Notes: a model not told the origin generated them from the letters alone. 63,001 nucleotides of DNA from Rhodospirillaceae bacterium (GCA_002722775.1 PBMU01000045.1:1-63001), one strand, 5' to 3'; shown: positions 27,452 through 36,672, counted from the stretch's first letter. Numbers and translations are program-made.

Positions 27452-28720
27452 ATGACCCCAATCCTGGGATGCATCGCCGACGACTTCACGGGCGCCACCG
27501 ATCTCGCGAACACGTTGGTGCGGGGCGGCCTCAGGACCGTACAGCTGCTGGGCGTGCCCAATCCCAATAGTCCGATTCCCGATGTTGATGCCGTAGTCGT
27601 GGCATTGAAGTCCCGAACCATCCCGGCGACGGACGCGGTGGCCCAATCAACAGCGACACTGGATTGGCTTCGTATGACCGGCGCAAGGCAGTTTTTTTTC
27701 AAGTATTGCTCAACATTCGATTCCACTGACGAGGGAAATATTGGACCGGTTATCAGTTCGCTTATGGATACCTTGGAGACCGATTTCACAATCGCTTGTC
27801 CTGCCTTTCCAGAAACCGGGCGGACTATCTTCAAGGGGCATCTTTTTATTGGCGACCAACTCCTATCCAACACACATATGGCAGACCACCCCCTTACCCC
27901 CATGACGGACAGCAACCTCGTTGGCGTACTTCAACGTCAGACCAGCCGCCGGGTGGGTTTGGTACAGCACAGTCAGATCGAACAAGGTGCCGACAGGATC
28001 CGTGAAGCTTTCCGCACCTTGAAGGCCGAAGGCAAGTCGATCGCGATTACCGACGCCGTGACCGACGACCAACTGCACCTCATTGGTCCGGTTCTGGACG
28101 ACTTAGCTCTGGTCACCGGCGGTTCAGGGATCGCGATCGGGTTGCCCGCCAACTACAGGAGGGCGGGTCTAATCTCCGAGACCTTGGGCTCTGATTACGT
28201 GCCCTCAGTAGCGGGGCCGTCACTGGTGCTCTCCGGCAGTTGTTCGGCCGCGACCCGGGAGCAGGTGGCCAGGTTTGAGAAATCCTGGCCCAGCCATCGC
28301 CTCGACCCCCTAACACTCGCGGCCAACGATGATGCGGTTTGTCGGGCGGTTGAATGGGCAAGAAGCAAAGTGTCCGATGGACCGGCCATGATTTACGCGA
28401 GTGCACCGCCAGAGGATGTTAAACGGACCCAAGACGCGCTTGGACGCGCAGAAGCTGGGGCGCTGGTCGAGAACGCTATGGCGCTGATCGCCCGTGCGCT
28501 GATTGGGCACGGGGTGCGTCGTCTTGTAGTGGCGGGTGGAGAGACATCCGGCGCGGTAGTAAACGCGCTAGGGATAAAGGGTCTCAGAATAGGCGCCCAG
28601 ATCGACCCGGGCGTTCCCGGCACCATGACAATTGGAACGCCGGAACTCGCGCTAACTCTAAAGTCCGGGAACTTTGGGACCCCAGATTTCTTCGAGAAGG
28701 CACTCAGGGCAATGCCCTGA
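27452..28720 (+). CDS. otnK: 3-oxo-tetronate kinase (four-carbon acid sugar kinase)
   Basis: ATP-dependent kinase of the DUF1537/OtnK family that phosphorylates 3-oxo-tetronate at C4. The protein has 422 residues. The N-terminal substrate-binding domain starts with GCIADDFTGATDLAN and contains the KYCSTFDST segment (about residue 87). The C-terminal nucleotide-binding domain contains VAGGETSGAV and ends with the GVPG segment. The ATG at 27452 has GGAAGG about 6 bases upstream. Together with divergent otnI-denD it gives three of the four steps from D-erythronate; the aldolase/decarboxylase OtnC is not in the window. Confidence 0.92.
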   Translation: MTPILGCIADDFTGATDLANTLVRGGLRTVQLLGVPNPNSPIPDVDAVVVALKSRTIPATDAVAQSTATLDWLRMTGARQFFFKYCSTFDSTDEGNIGPVISSLMDTLETDFTIACPAFPETGRTIFKGHLFIGDQLLSNTHMADHPLTPMTDSNLVGVLQRQTSRRVGLVQHSQIEQGADRIREAFRTLKAEGKSIAITDAVTDDQLHLIGPVLDDLALVTGGSGIAIGLPANYRRAGLISETLGSDYVPSVAGPSLVLSGSCSAATREQVARFEKSWPSHRLDPLTLAANDDAVCRAVEWARSKVSDGPAMIYASAPPEDVKRTQDALGRAEAGALVENAMALIARALIGHGVRRLVVAGGETSGAVVNALGIKGLRIGAQIDPGVPGTMTIGTPELALTLKSGNFGTPDFFEKALRAMP

Positions 28721-28956
28721 TTGACGGGGCTGCAACATGGATCAATGACACTTACCACGATTTCACTGCCGCCAGCGCAGCCGCTGATGGCCGGGGCAGA
28801 ACTGATTGATAGTACTATGACAGCGCGGTCACGATCGGATTAGTAAAAACCCTATACATAAAATGTCTTCGTACTATCGGCCTTCCGAAGATTAGCAGTC
28901 TTCACAATGTCCAACATAACCGGATGGCGTCGCGGTTTGGCGAAGTTCCCTTACCG

Positions 28957-29487
28957 TCAACCAATGAATTCAAACAAATTACTGCTAATTAGATGATTGT
29001 ATGTGGCAATTGTGTCCGAACCGAAACAACAGAATATAATTTTGTGCAGTGACAACCCAGCCACTATACGAGCCGGTACGGTTCTAATGGCCACACAGGA
29101 AGCCAGTTCGAGGGGATAGACATAGATCCCTGCACTAATCGCGGGAAATGCGATGGAGAGAACCGCTTGTTCGAGCGCCAAGTCGAGGACAGAATCGTAA
29201 CAGGCGGCCAATTTTTCCGCTTTTTCCGCACCGCCACCTCGTCAGATAGGCCCGCCAGTGTGGATTACGTGACGAGCGTATAAGCAATGGCCACCCGGGA
29301 TCTTTGATTCGCCTGTCGGGCATCCTCCTAACCCCCTGCATTCCGCGAGTAAACCCGGGTCCGCGACGCTATGGATAGTGCGATCTACGCCGGCTCCGCC
29401 AAGAAGGCTTTCATTGGCTACGTTTAGGATTGCATCTACCTTGAGGCCGGTAATTTCACCGGGGACGACCTCAAGCTTTGTTTGCAT
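28957..29487 (-). pseudogene. Macro-domain protein (MacroD/YmdB type) interrupted by one in-frame TGA
   Basis: Read through one stop, this is a full-length ADP-ribose-binding macro domain of about 176 residues, similar to E. coli YmdB, which removes O-acetyl or ADP-ribosyl groups. Landmarks in order are [20 protein letters not shown] with [10 protein letters not shown], then [23 protein letters not shown], the TGA at 29242-29244, then RGGGAEKAEKLAACY, SIAFPAISAGIYVYP, and an intact C-terminus. The TGA takes the place of the tryptophan that follows VIHTVGPV in YmdB, so TGG to TGA is the simplest explanation. The frame is not shifted. Other drift is visible (STGVYGYP-type loop changed to SAGIYVYP). 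The start overlaps the end of the AmpG-like gene by 17 bases. It is either a recent pseudogene, a sequence error, or less likely a readthrough gene. Confidence 0.82.
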
Positions 29488-30814
29488 CTTCTGTAATCTC
29501 TTGTGTTGTGACCAAAGTTTTCCGCCGCCCAACATGGTTTGGGAATTTTCGTATCAATAGCAGCAACACGGCAAGCCCCGGCCCGGCGATTGCAACCGAT
29601 ACGACGAAGAAGTCAAACCAGCCCACCAAATCCACCAACCAACCCGAGGGCGATGACAACAGCGTGCGGCCAAGTGCCATGAAGGCTGATAAAAGTGCGT
29701 ATTGGGTGGCAGTGAAGGCCGTGTTGGTGAGACTGGAGAGATAGGCAACGAACGCTGCAGTTCCCATGCCTCCCGTTATATTTTCGACCGCAATAGTAAC
29801 CGTAAGGACAGCCAAGTCATTCCCAACCAAGGCCTGATAGGCGAAAACGAAATTTGATACGGCCTGCAATATTCCGCTGATCAATAGTGCGTTGAGCAAC
29901 CCGACTTTTTGGATCAACAACCCTCCGACGAAAAGACCCAGGCCCAACGCGATCACTCCAAACAACTTAGTGACCTCGGCGATTTCCGTCTTGGTGAACC
30001 CCAGGTCGATATAAAATGGATTGGTCATTATAGAAAGGAATGCGTCACCCAGCTTGAAAGTGATGATGAAAAGGAGGATCAGCAGCCAACCCGGCCTCGT
30101 TGTAAACTCGGTAAATGGCGCCAACACATAGGTTTTAAGCCAGTCAACCCAGCCTTTGGGCTCTTTTTGGCCATCTTCCGGGGCCACTACGGGCGGGGGT
30201 GGCTCGGGGCTAACCAAAATGGTTACGGTGCCGACAAGCACCAACGCGGCCATAGCCAGATACGCATGGGTCCAGGTCCATTGGTCCGCCAGAATTAGTG
30301 CGCCAGCGCCAGCCACCAGCATTCCTCCCCGGTAACCATAAGTTACAGCCGCCGCGCCCACGCCTTGTTCCTCGTCCTCCAGTGTTTCGATGCGGTAGGC
30401 GTCGATGACGATGTCTTGGCTTGCCGAAAAGAATGCGCCCAAAATTGCGAAGGCCGCCATTAGCCAGGGCGCCCGCCCAGGATCTGTAAAGGCCAATCCT
30501 CCGATAGCCAGCATCAACATGGCTTGGGTCGCTACCATCCAGCCCCTGCGTCGGCCCAAGAGAGGGGTGAGGAACGGGATGCGTAACCCGTCCATAAACG
30601 GGGCCCAGAGGGGTTTCAGCGCATAGGGTAGCCCGACAAGGGAAAACACTCCGATCGCGGTGCGTTCTATCTCCGCCTCGCGCAACCAGGCACTAAGGGT
30701 GCCGAAGGAGAGCAAAAGGGGAAGACCGCTTGCAAAGCCGAGCAGCATGACGACGATGACACGGCGTTGCAAATAAGGGGTGATCCATTGGCCCAGTAGC
30801 CGGGCCGTGGGCAC
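29471..30814 (-). CDS. MFS permease, AmpG-like
   Basis: Inner-membrane permease of the AmpG family, which imports anhydro-muropeptides for cell-wall recycling. About 447 residues with some 12 hydrophobic segments. The N-terminal half has the typical [21 protein letters not shown] segment and [14 protein letters not shown], the latter characteristic of AmpG/SLC33 transporters. I use the GTG at 30814; a TTG at 30850 would add 12 residues and overlap the preceding kinase gene by 23 bases. The C-terminus is a short polar cytoplasmic tail. The lytic transglycosylase gene mltA is elsewhere in the window. Substrate is inferred from the family. Confidence 0.87.
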   Translation of the reverse strand: MPTARLLGQWITPYLQRRVIVVMLLGFASGLPLLLSFGTLSAWLREAEIERTAIGVFSLVGLPYALKPLWAPFMDGLRIPFLTPLLGRRRGWMVATQAMLMLAIGGLAFTDPGRAPWLMAAFAILGAFFSASQDIVIDAYRIETLEDEEQGVGAAAVTYGYRGGMLVAGAGALILADQWTWTHAYLAMAALVLVGTVTILVSPEPPPPVVAPEDGQKEPKGWVDWLKTYVLAPFTEFTTRPGWLLILLFIITFKLGDAFLSIMTNPFYIDLGFTKTEIAEVTKLFGVIALGLGLFVGGLLIQKVGLLNALLISGILQAVSNFVFAYQALVGNDLAVLTVTIAVENITGGMGTAAFVAYLSSLTNTAFTATQYALLSAFMALGRTLLSSPSGWLVDLVGWFDFFVVSVAIAGPGLAVLLLLIRKFPNHVGRRKTLVTTQEITEDANKA

Positions 30815-30827
30815 GAAGGAAACAACC

Positions 30828-31820
30828 CTACGCAAACTTTGCCGCCGCAAGCACCTTTAGGTCCACCTCGGGTCGGGCCCCATAGTGGGTGATTATTTCT
30901 GATGCGGCGATCCCGCCTAGTCTGCCGCACTGGGCGAGCTGCTTTCCGTGAGTATACCCGTAAAGGAATCCGGCAGCATAAAAATCCCCAGCGCCGGTAG
31001 TGTCGACGACTTCCTTAGTTGGTTCCGGGTCTAAGTCGTAGATTGTGTCTCCCGACAGGACCACCGAACCCTTCGCTCCTCGGGTAAGGGCCACCGCCTC
31101 GCAATTTCCTCTTACAGCCTGTAATGCCTCATCGAATTCCCCGGCCTCGTAGAGGGAGATTATCTCTGCTTCGTTGGCGAAAAGAATGTCTACATGCTGT
31201 TCTACCAAATCCCTGAATTCCTCCCGGTGTCGGTTCACGCAAAATGGATCTGATAAACTTAGTGAGACCAGACCACCATGATCATGTGCGATTGTTGCCG
31301 CCTTAAGGAAAGCATCCTTTGCGCGCGGCGGGTCCCAAAGATATCCTTCAAGATAAACTACCTTGCTGCGGCGGACCTGATCCTCATTGACGTCTTCTGG
31401 TCCGAGGCTGGCGCATGCGCCGAGATACGTATTCATTGAACGTTGAGCATCTGGTGTGACCAGGACGAGGCAGCTTGCGGTACGGGGGCCTCCGCCGTTT
31501 GGGGCGGTCTCGTATTCCACACCTCGGGCGGTGATGTCATTCCGGAACGTCCGGCCAAGTGCATCGTCTTTTACTTTGCCAATAAAAGCGGCCGTGCCTC
31601 CAAGTTGAGTCACACCCACAATTGTGTTAGCGGCGGAGCCACCGGACATTTCGATGCCGGGCTCCATTTGTTCGTAAAGTACGTTCGAACGGCTCTCATC
31701 AATCAAGGTCATAGCGCCCTTTTTGATACCGTTTAGTGATAAGAACCGATCAGTTGTAGGGGAGATAATGTCGACGATGGCGTTGCCAATACCGGTAACA
31801 TCGATGCTCTTGTCGGACAT
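30828..31820 (-). CDS. Adenosine kinase-like PfkB family sugar kinase
   Basis: Ribokinase-family kinase of the type usually annotated as adenosine kinase in alphaproteobacteria, phosphorylating adenosine to AMP. The 330-residue protein has the substrate-binding GGSAANT motif (about residues 56-62), the LSLSDPFCV segment, NEAE around residue 208, and the catalytic DTTGAGDFYAAGF anion-hole motif near residue 275. An upstream ATG at 31832 adds four residues. It overlaps or nearly touches the AmpG-like gene, so the two are likely cotranscribed. Substrate is inferred from family similarity; other nucleosides or sugars are possible. Confidence 0.85.
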   Translation of the reverse strand: MSDKSIDVTGIGNAIVDIISPTTDRFLSLNGIKKGAMTLIDESRSNVLYEQMEPGIEMSGGSAANTIVGVTQLGGTAAFIGKVKDDALGRTFRNDITARGVEYETAPNGGGPRTASCLVLVTPDAQRSMNTYLGACASLGPEDVNEDQVRRSKVVYLEGYLWDPPRAKDAFLKAATIAHDHGGLVSLSLSDPFCVNRHREEFRDLVEQHVDILFANEAEIISLYEAGEFDEALQAVRGNCEAVALTRGAKGSVVLSGDTIYDLDPEPTKEVVDTTGAGDFYAAGFLYGYTHGKQLAQCGRLGGIAASEIITHYGARPEVDLKVLAAAKFA

Positions 31821-31952
31821 TGCTGATTCCATGAAAATGTACGGGCGAGTCTATCTTAGTTCTGGTTAACAGCAAAGGTTTCAACGGGTCTTGTGTGCTG
31901 CGCCGCCATGTGTTCTCTGGTGCGCAGACGATACATAGGTGGGAAAAGGTCA

Positions 31953-32624
31953 ATGTTTGGGGCATTGTCCAAGGCATTTGCGCAACTACCCGAGAGAGCG
32001 CTATTAACGTCCGTGATTCTTTGTCTTTTTGCCGCGCTGTTTATGATCGGGGCGTGCGGGGTCTTTAGTTGGTTTTTGATTGTCGAGTTAAGTTTTTTTG
32101 GGGATGAACGTTATGACAAACTCGCTGCCACGGTCGGAACGATTGTACTAATATTCGGCACGATGCTTGTCTATCCTTCGACAGTTATGGTTGTTGCCGG
32201 GTTCTTTTTAGATAATGTTGCCGGGGCGGTCGAAACAAAATACTACCCTTTGTTGCCCCCGCCACGGCGTCAGGGTTTGGGCGAAATTCTCAGGTCCTCG
32301 TTGTTGCTGTTTGGCATCACCGTCTTCCTTAATATCCTTCTAGTTTTCCCGGTCTATCTTCCCTCCATTTTATTCCCACCGCTTGGGATCGCCGTTTTTT
32401 ATTGTTTGAATGGGTATCTATTAGGGCGAGAGTTCTTTGAGATGGTAGCGGTCCGTCATATCGGGGCTGTAGATGCAAGAGCACTGCGACGGGCACATCG
32501 TTGGACGGTGATGGCCGCCGGGGTCATGATAACAATCCTAACCACAGTTCCTATATTAAACTTGGCGGCGCCGGTAATAGCGACGGCCTTTATGGTACAT
32601 GTTTTCCACATGTTGCGCGCTTAG
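31953..32624 (+). CDS. EI24/CysZ-like multi-pass membrane protein
   Basis: A 223-residue inner-membrane protein of the EI24 domain family, which includes the sulfate permease CysZ. At least four strongly hydrophobic segments are visible (about residues 18-45, 60-85, 125-150 and 195-215). The YYPLLPPPR segment and the FYCLNGYLLGREFFEMVA motif typical of EI24 proteins lie between them. The ATG at 31953 starts the family-like sequence; the frame is open to 31893 without a better start. It is divergent from the kinase gene. Sulfate transport is possible, but no sulfur genes are nearby. Confidence 0.82.
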   Translation: MFGALSKAFAQLPERALLTSVILCLFAALFMIGACGVFSWFLIVELSFFGDERYDKLAATVGTIVLIFGTMLVYPSTVMVVAGFFLDNVAGAVETKYYPLLPPPRRQGLGEILRSSLLLFGITVFLNILLVFPVYLPSILFPPLGIAVFYCLNGYLLGREFFEMVAVRHIGAVDARALRRAHRWTVMAAGVMITILTTVPILNLAAPVIATAFMVHVFHMLRA

Positions 32625-32855
32625 AGCAATACGTGGTATTATAAATATTATGGAATATATTGAAATTTCTTGAAATTCGGCAAACTCGTCCAAAGTTTTA
32701 TTCGATTACTGTTGTTTTGGTGGGGAACCGAAGAGGAATTAAAGCCAGTCCTTAGTTTATGAGAGCCGCCCAATACGGCTAAGACAGGACGGCGAAAATA
32801 ACGTATAAGGTCGAGTTCCGTTAGGCGCATTAATATACCCAACAAAGGAGCACCA

Positions 32856-33326
32856 ATGGCTTCCAGCAAGTCCCCTACGGCCGGGTTTGTGCCGGAAATC
32901 CCGCGCCGCACAATCGAACTCCCCGGTGCGCCAAATCGACGTTCCCAACTCAACCAGCGGGGCGCGGCTAACGCTGAGGGAAAACAACTCGTCGTTGGAC
33001 GGGAAATTTCTCTCAGTGGTGCCATCAATGCGTGCCAGACGCTGATCGTTGAGGGGACTGTCGAGGCGACATTGGAAAACAGTGAGGTGTTGGAAATAAC
33101 CGACACTGGGGTGTTTCGGGGGATGGTGACAATTAACGCAGCCACGATCGCTGGCTCCTTTGAAGGCACACTTACAGTTCGTGATCAACTTAGTGTTCGG
33201 AGTACCGGACGCATTAAAGGCACGGTGCGATATGGGCAGATCGAGATCGAGGAGGGTGGGGAAATAGAAGGCGACGTGTCAGTGGTTAAAACACCCAACA
33301 AACCAGCGCCTAAAACGGAAGGTTAA
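32856..33326 (+). CDS. Bactofilin
   Basis: Polymer-forming cytoskeletal protein that assembles into membrane-associated filaments and recruits envelope or peptidoglycan enzymes. Of 156 residues, about 45-140 form the right-handed beta-helix domain, with repeating GxI/V turns (VVGREISLSGAI, VEGTVEATLE, GTLTVRDQL, GRIKGTVRYGQIEI, GGEIEGDVSV). The flanking N- and C-termini are polar and rich in P, R and K, as in the family. The ATG has AAAGGAG about 6 bases upstream. One base separates its stop from the GTG of a lipoprotein gene, so the two are probably an operon. Confidence 0.93.
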   Translation: MASSKSPTAGFVPEIPRRTIELPGAPNRRSQLNQRGAANAEGKQLVVGREISLSGAINACQTLIVEGTVEATLENSEVLEITDTGVFRGMVTINAATIAGSFEGTLTVRDQLSVRSTGRIKGTVRYGQIEIEEGGEIEGDVSVVKTPNKPAPKTEG

Positions 33327-33327
33327 C

Positions 33328-33834
33328 GTGGGAGGCAAGAATTTTGGCAACCCAATAGGTCTTGTCATTCGGTTCCGAGGTTTATGGATCGCTGGAATGT
33401 TGGTTTTGGGCGGTTGTACCGGTTTACACACAGATAGTGGTTCGCAGTCCGCGTCGGCCCACGCTGGTACTTCCAACTCATCCTCCCAGCGTGATAATGG
33501 GCGGGTAGATAACCTTCCATCCGACCCGGCCGAAGTTCATGTGGTTTCTCCGTTTACTGGTGCGGAGCGGGACCCCCAAAGACTTCTCAGAATGGGGGGA
33601 GGAAAAGTAACCTCTATTCTAGGCACACCTAAGTTCGTTCGAAGAGAAGCATCCGCACGTGTTTGGCAATACCGAACGGTGTCATGTGTTCTTAATCTTT
33701 ATTTTTACAACGAAGCGGATGGCCTCCGGGTCGTTTATTACCAGTTTCATTCTACGGAAGGAGCACCCGTTTCTAGTGGAGCGTGCTTTGAATCCCTTCT
33801 ACTCGGCCGGGGCGACGGGTCGGTCAAAAGTTAG
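33328..33834 (+). CDS. Small lipoprotein with SmpA/OmlA-like core
   Basis: A 168-residue predicted lipoprotein. The hydrophobic segment ends in lipobox VLGGC with the lipidated cysteine at residue 30, followed by a Ser/Gly-rich linker. The C-terminal part (RLLRMGGGKVTSILGTPKF, RVWQYRTVSCVLNLYFY) resembles the outer-membrane assembly lipoprotein fold in which a G-x-P-turn and a WQY strand recur, but the match is not strong enough for a name. It starts with GTG one base after the bactofilin stop. Its 3' end overlaps the convergent nth gene by 11 bases. Coupling with bactofilin suggests an envelope role (inference). Confidence 0.78.
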   Translation: MGGKNFGNPIGLVIRFRGLWIAGMLVLGGCTGLHTDSGSQSASAHAGTSNSSSQRDNGRVDNLPSDPAEVHVVSPFTGAERDPQRLLRMGGGKVTSILGTPKFVRREASARVWQYRTVSCVLNLYFYNEADGLRVVYYQFHSTEGAPVSSGACFESLLLGRGDGSVKS

Positions 33835-34477
33835 GGACTGTTTTGTCTTTGTAACAACAAAGGTCTTCCACAACACATTTTTGACAGTCCGGCTTACGCG
33901 CCTTGCAGACGTATCGTCCATGTAGAATTAGCCATTGATGAGCATGGAGTTTCCAATGGTTAGGGATCCGTTTTTCAAACCCTAACTCCACCTTAAGAGG
34001 CGTGTTTCCTGGTGCCAATCCGGTTCGGTTTCCAATCCGGAAAAGATGGGTGTCAACAGCGATAGTGGGTTTTCCAAAAGCAATGTTGAGCACGACATTT
34101 GCTGTCTTGCGTCCAACGCCTGGCAAGGTTTCCAGGGCCGTCCGATTGCTTGGAACTTTGCTGCTATACTTTCGCACCAGGATTTCTGACAAACCGATTA
34201 TGTTTTTTGCCTTGGAGTTGTAGAGGCCGATAGTCCTTATGAACTCTTTCAAACGCACGGCACCCAACTCGATCATCTTCTCCGGCGTGTCAACCGCCAG
34301 AAATAGGGGGGTCGTAGCGCGGTTTACCCCGACGTCGGTGGCCTGTGCGGAGAGGACCACGGCGACCAAAAGAGTAAATGGGTTGGTATAGTGCAGTTCA
34401 CCCTGTGGTACCGGGTCGTGGTCCGCCAATCGTTTGAAGAAGGTTTCAATATCTTCCTTCTTCATTTGTTTTGACAT
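33824..34477 (-). CDS. nth: Endonuclease III
   Basis: Bifunctional DNA glycosylase/AP lyase that removes oxidised pyrimidines. The 217-residue protein has the helix-hairpin-helix LPGVGRKTANVVL (118-130) with the catalytic lysine K124, the catalytic aspartate D142 in VDTH, and the [4Fe-4S] cysteines C191, C198, C201 and C207 in the exact CX6CX2CX5C spacing. It is convergent with the lipoprotein gene and divergent from the DUF2244 gene. Confidence 0.97.
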   Translation of the reverse strand: MSKQMKKEDIETFFKRLADHDPVPQGELHYTNPFTLLVAVVLSAQATDVGVNRATTPLFLAVDTPEKMIELGAVRLKEFIRTIGLYNSKAKNIIGLSEILVRKYSSKVPSNRTALETLPGVGRKTANVVLNIAFGKPTIAVDTHLFRIGNRTGLAPGNTPLKVELGFEKRIPNHWKLHAHQWLILHGRYVCKARKPDCQKCVVEDLCCYKDKTVPNF

Positions 34478-34561
34478 TGGCTATCTAAACTCCTGTGTTT
34501 TTAAGGGGCCCCGGAATTCTAGCCCGTTTACGAAGAGGCGCCGTACGAGTATTGTACTTTC

Positions 34562-35077
34562 ATGAGGGTTATACGTGACCAACCGCCGGGAGCCCCTTCA
34601 GACATTAAGCCACTAATATTGTTCGAAACAGTGGTTTCGCCGCACCGGAGCCTGTCATCGGTTGGGTTTTTGCTCCTAATGGGCTCGCTTGTTGGTCTGA
34701 GCATTGCGATAGGGGCTGGGTTCATGCTGGTAGGGGCCTGGCCCGTGATTGGGTTCCTTGGGATAGACGTCGCACTAATCTACCTCGTTTTTCATATCAG
34801 CTATAAATCGGGTCGGCGCTCCGAACGGATACGACTAACGTGCAATAGCCTTGAGGTTTTGGTTCTGGATGAGTCAAGACCGATGTGTCGAACAATTATT
34901 CAGCCCTATTGGGCTCGCGTCGAGCTTAAAACACTGGTCGGGGGACGGAAAAGGCTCCTGATAAGATCACACGGAAGGACACTGGAGGTTGGCGCCTTTC
35001 TGGGAGCCGACGAGCTAGATGCGTTAGCTGGGTCTCTGTCTGAGGCCATACGAGGTGTTCAAAATGCCACTTCGTAA
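34562..35077 (+). CDS. DUF2244 membrane protein
   Basis: A 171-residue protein of the DUF2244 family, common in alphaproteobacteria and often found next to nth. An N-terminal ILFETVVSPHRSLS segment precedes two transmembrane helices (about residues 35-57 and 60-80), then a soluble beta-rich part with the family WARVEL segment, and a C-terminal helix (GADELDALAGSLSEAI). Function is not known. It converges on dapB, with 23 bases between the stops. Confidence 0.85.
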   Translation: MRVIRDQPPGAPSDIKPLILFETVVSPHRSLSSVGFLLLMGSLVGLSIAIGAGFMLVGAWPVIGFLGIDVALIYLVFHISYKSGRRSERIRLTCNSLEVLVLDESRPMCRTIIQPYWARVELKTLVGGRKRLLIRSHGRTLEVGAFLGADELDALAGSLSEAIRGVQNATS

Positions 35078-35100
35078 TTAGGGTTTCGGCAGTATCAAGT

Positions 35101-35916
35101 TTACTGTGATTTTAAGCCTAATACGTCCTTCATGTCGTAGAGACCCGGGTCACGGCCGACAGTCCACTGCGCCGCGCGAACAGCGCCTGCTGCATATATG
35201 TGGCGGCCAGCGGCCTTGTGTGCGATTTCCAATCTTTCCCCGGCACCGGCGAAGATCACGGAGTGATCCCCAACAATGTCTCCGCCCCTAAGTGCCGCAA
35301 AGCCAATTTTCCCCTTTTCGCGCGTCCCCGTATGTCCTTCGCGTGAAGCCATTCTTGCCGAATCGAATTCCACGCCCCGTCCAAGGGCGGCCGCCCGCCC
35401 CAGCCCCAAAGCCGTCCCGGAAGGCGCGTCAATCTTTCGGTTATGGTGGATTTCGAAAATTTCTATGTCGAAGTCGTCGTCAAGAGCGCGCGCGACCTGC
35501 TCTACCAAAACGAAGAGAAGATTTACGCCCAGGCTCATGTTTGGGGCAAATACTACTGGTGCCAATTTCGCGGCATCGCAAAGCGCCGCTTCTCCAGATC
35601 CATTGACGCCCGTGGTACCCACAATCCAAGGTGTTTTCGACGCTCTCGCCGCTTTAGCATGCGCATCTACCGCGTCAGGGAGCGTGAAGTCTATGACCAC
35701 GTCCGTAGTTTCGAACAACTCCAACGCGTTGGCCGTCGCCGGAAGTTTGAGTGCTTCAGTTTTGCATATTTTACCAATATCAATGCCTTCATACGCACTA
35801 CCCGGCCTTACCGAGCCTGCTCCAAGAGCGACGCCCTCGGTTTCCATGACTTTTCGAACAATCATTGTTCCCATATGCCCTGAAACACCTGCGACCCCAA
35901 TCGATAGATTTTGCAT
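35101..35916 (-). CDS. dapB: 4-Hydroxy-tetrahydrodipicolinate reductase
   Basis: NAD(P)H-dependent reductase in the diaminopimelate/lysine pathway. The 271-residue protein has the nucleotide-binding GVSGHMG motif (about residues 10-16), the DFTLPDAV segment, the catalytic EIHHNRKIDAPSGTAL motif (about residues 155-170), and GxxxxHSVIFAGAGERLEI near the C-terminus. The start is the ATG at 35916. asd and dapF of the same pathway are also in this window but not linked to it. Confidence 0.96.
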   Translation of the reverse strand: MQNLSIGVAGVSGHMGTMIVRKVMETEGVALGAGSVRPGSAYEGIDIGKICKTEALKLPATANALELFETTDVVIDFTLPDAVDAHAKAARASKTPWIVGTTGVNGSGEAALCDAAKLAPVVFAPNMSLGVNLLFVLVEQVARALDDDFDIEIFEIHHNRKIDAPSGTALGLGRAAALGRGVEFDSARMASREGHTGTREKGKIGFAALRGGDIVGDHSVIFAGAGERLEIAHKAAGRHIYAAGAVRAAQWTVGRDPGLYDMKDVLGLKSQ

Positions 35917-36078
35917 GCTCCTTTTCCTCCCCTTGTTTGGATGTCGGCACTTCGATCTCCGGTCACAGACCCCAGATCGCCCAAACTAACAAATCCAAAC
36001 GCTTCTTGAAAAGCGAAGTTGATTAACCTCCTTTCCTAGCTTAATAAATCGGGTCGCTATATCGATTCGATACTGAGG

Positions 36079-36615
36079 ATGGTTGTTGTGAATCTTTCAA
36101 CGCTGTGTCTATGTTTGCTGTGCGAAGCCCCTATGACCGGCTACGAGATTCATGGTCGAATTTGGAACGACCTAAGACATTTTCAACACGCCAGTTTTGG
36201 CGCCTTATATCCCGCACTCGGAAAACTAAAAACCGCTGGGTTTATCTCCACCCCCCCAACCGGATCGTCGGCCTTGGCGAAGAAAAAGTTCCAAATCACT
36301 GTGACGGGACGGTCTGAGCTCATGGCCCGACTGTCCCGACTATCAGGAGCAGAGAGTTATCGGTCAGAATTTCTTTCGGCGCTCTACTTTTCCAACCATA
36401 TGGACTTGGACGCGGTGGAAACATTAATCAACCAGCGGTTGTCTGACCACCGGCAAATCAGACGCCACCTTCGGGGCCTACCTATTCCAGCAATGACCGA
36501 GGGCCAACGGTTTACAGTCCGTTACGCACTTTCCATACAATCCGCGGCAATCGATTTTCTAGAAGGCGAGGGTCGTGCAATCCTTGCCGCACTGAAACAA
36601 GAGCGCTACCAATAA
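36079..36615 (+). CDS. PadR family transcriptional regulator
   Basis: A 178-residue DNA-binding regulator. Residues 8-85 match the PadR winged helix (LCLCLLCEAPMTGYEIHGRI, then SFGALYPALGKLKTAGFI, then the wing), and the C-terminal half is helical and would mediate dimer formation or ligand binding. It is divergent from dapB and followed by a clear terminator, so it is a single-gene unit. No efflux or phenolic-acid gene, the usual PadR targets, is adjacent; the target is unknown. Confidence 0.88.
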   Translation: MVVVNLSTLCLCLLCEAPMTGYEIHGRIWNDLRHFQHASFGALYPALGKLKTAGFISTPPTGSSALAKKKFQITVTGRSELMARLSRLSGAESYRSEFLSALYFSNHMDLDAVETLINQRLSDHRQIRRHLRGLPIPAMTEGQRFTVRYALSIQSAAIDFLEGEGRAILAALKQERYQ

Positions 36616-36649
36616 CTCGTTATAACGCTTTGATATTTCGACTAATCAT

Positions 36650-36672
36650 CGCCCGTCCAGGGCGCTTTTTTT
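36650..36672 (+). terminator. Rho-independent terminator after the PadR gene
   Basis: Perfect 5-base-pair stem CGCCC/GGGCG with loop GTCCA, followed by C and seven T. It lies 35 bases after the PadR stop and before the convergent dnaJ 3' end. Confidence 0.82.

Noticed and set aside
29242-29244. UGA read as tryptophan genome-wide
   Set aside because: UGA clearly ends many intact genes here in 4-base start/stop overlaps, so the genetic code is standard.
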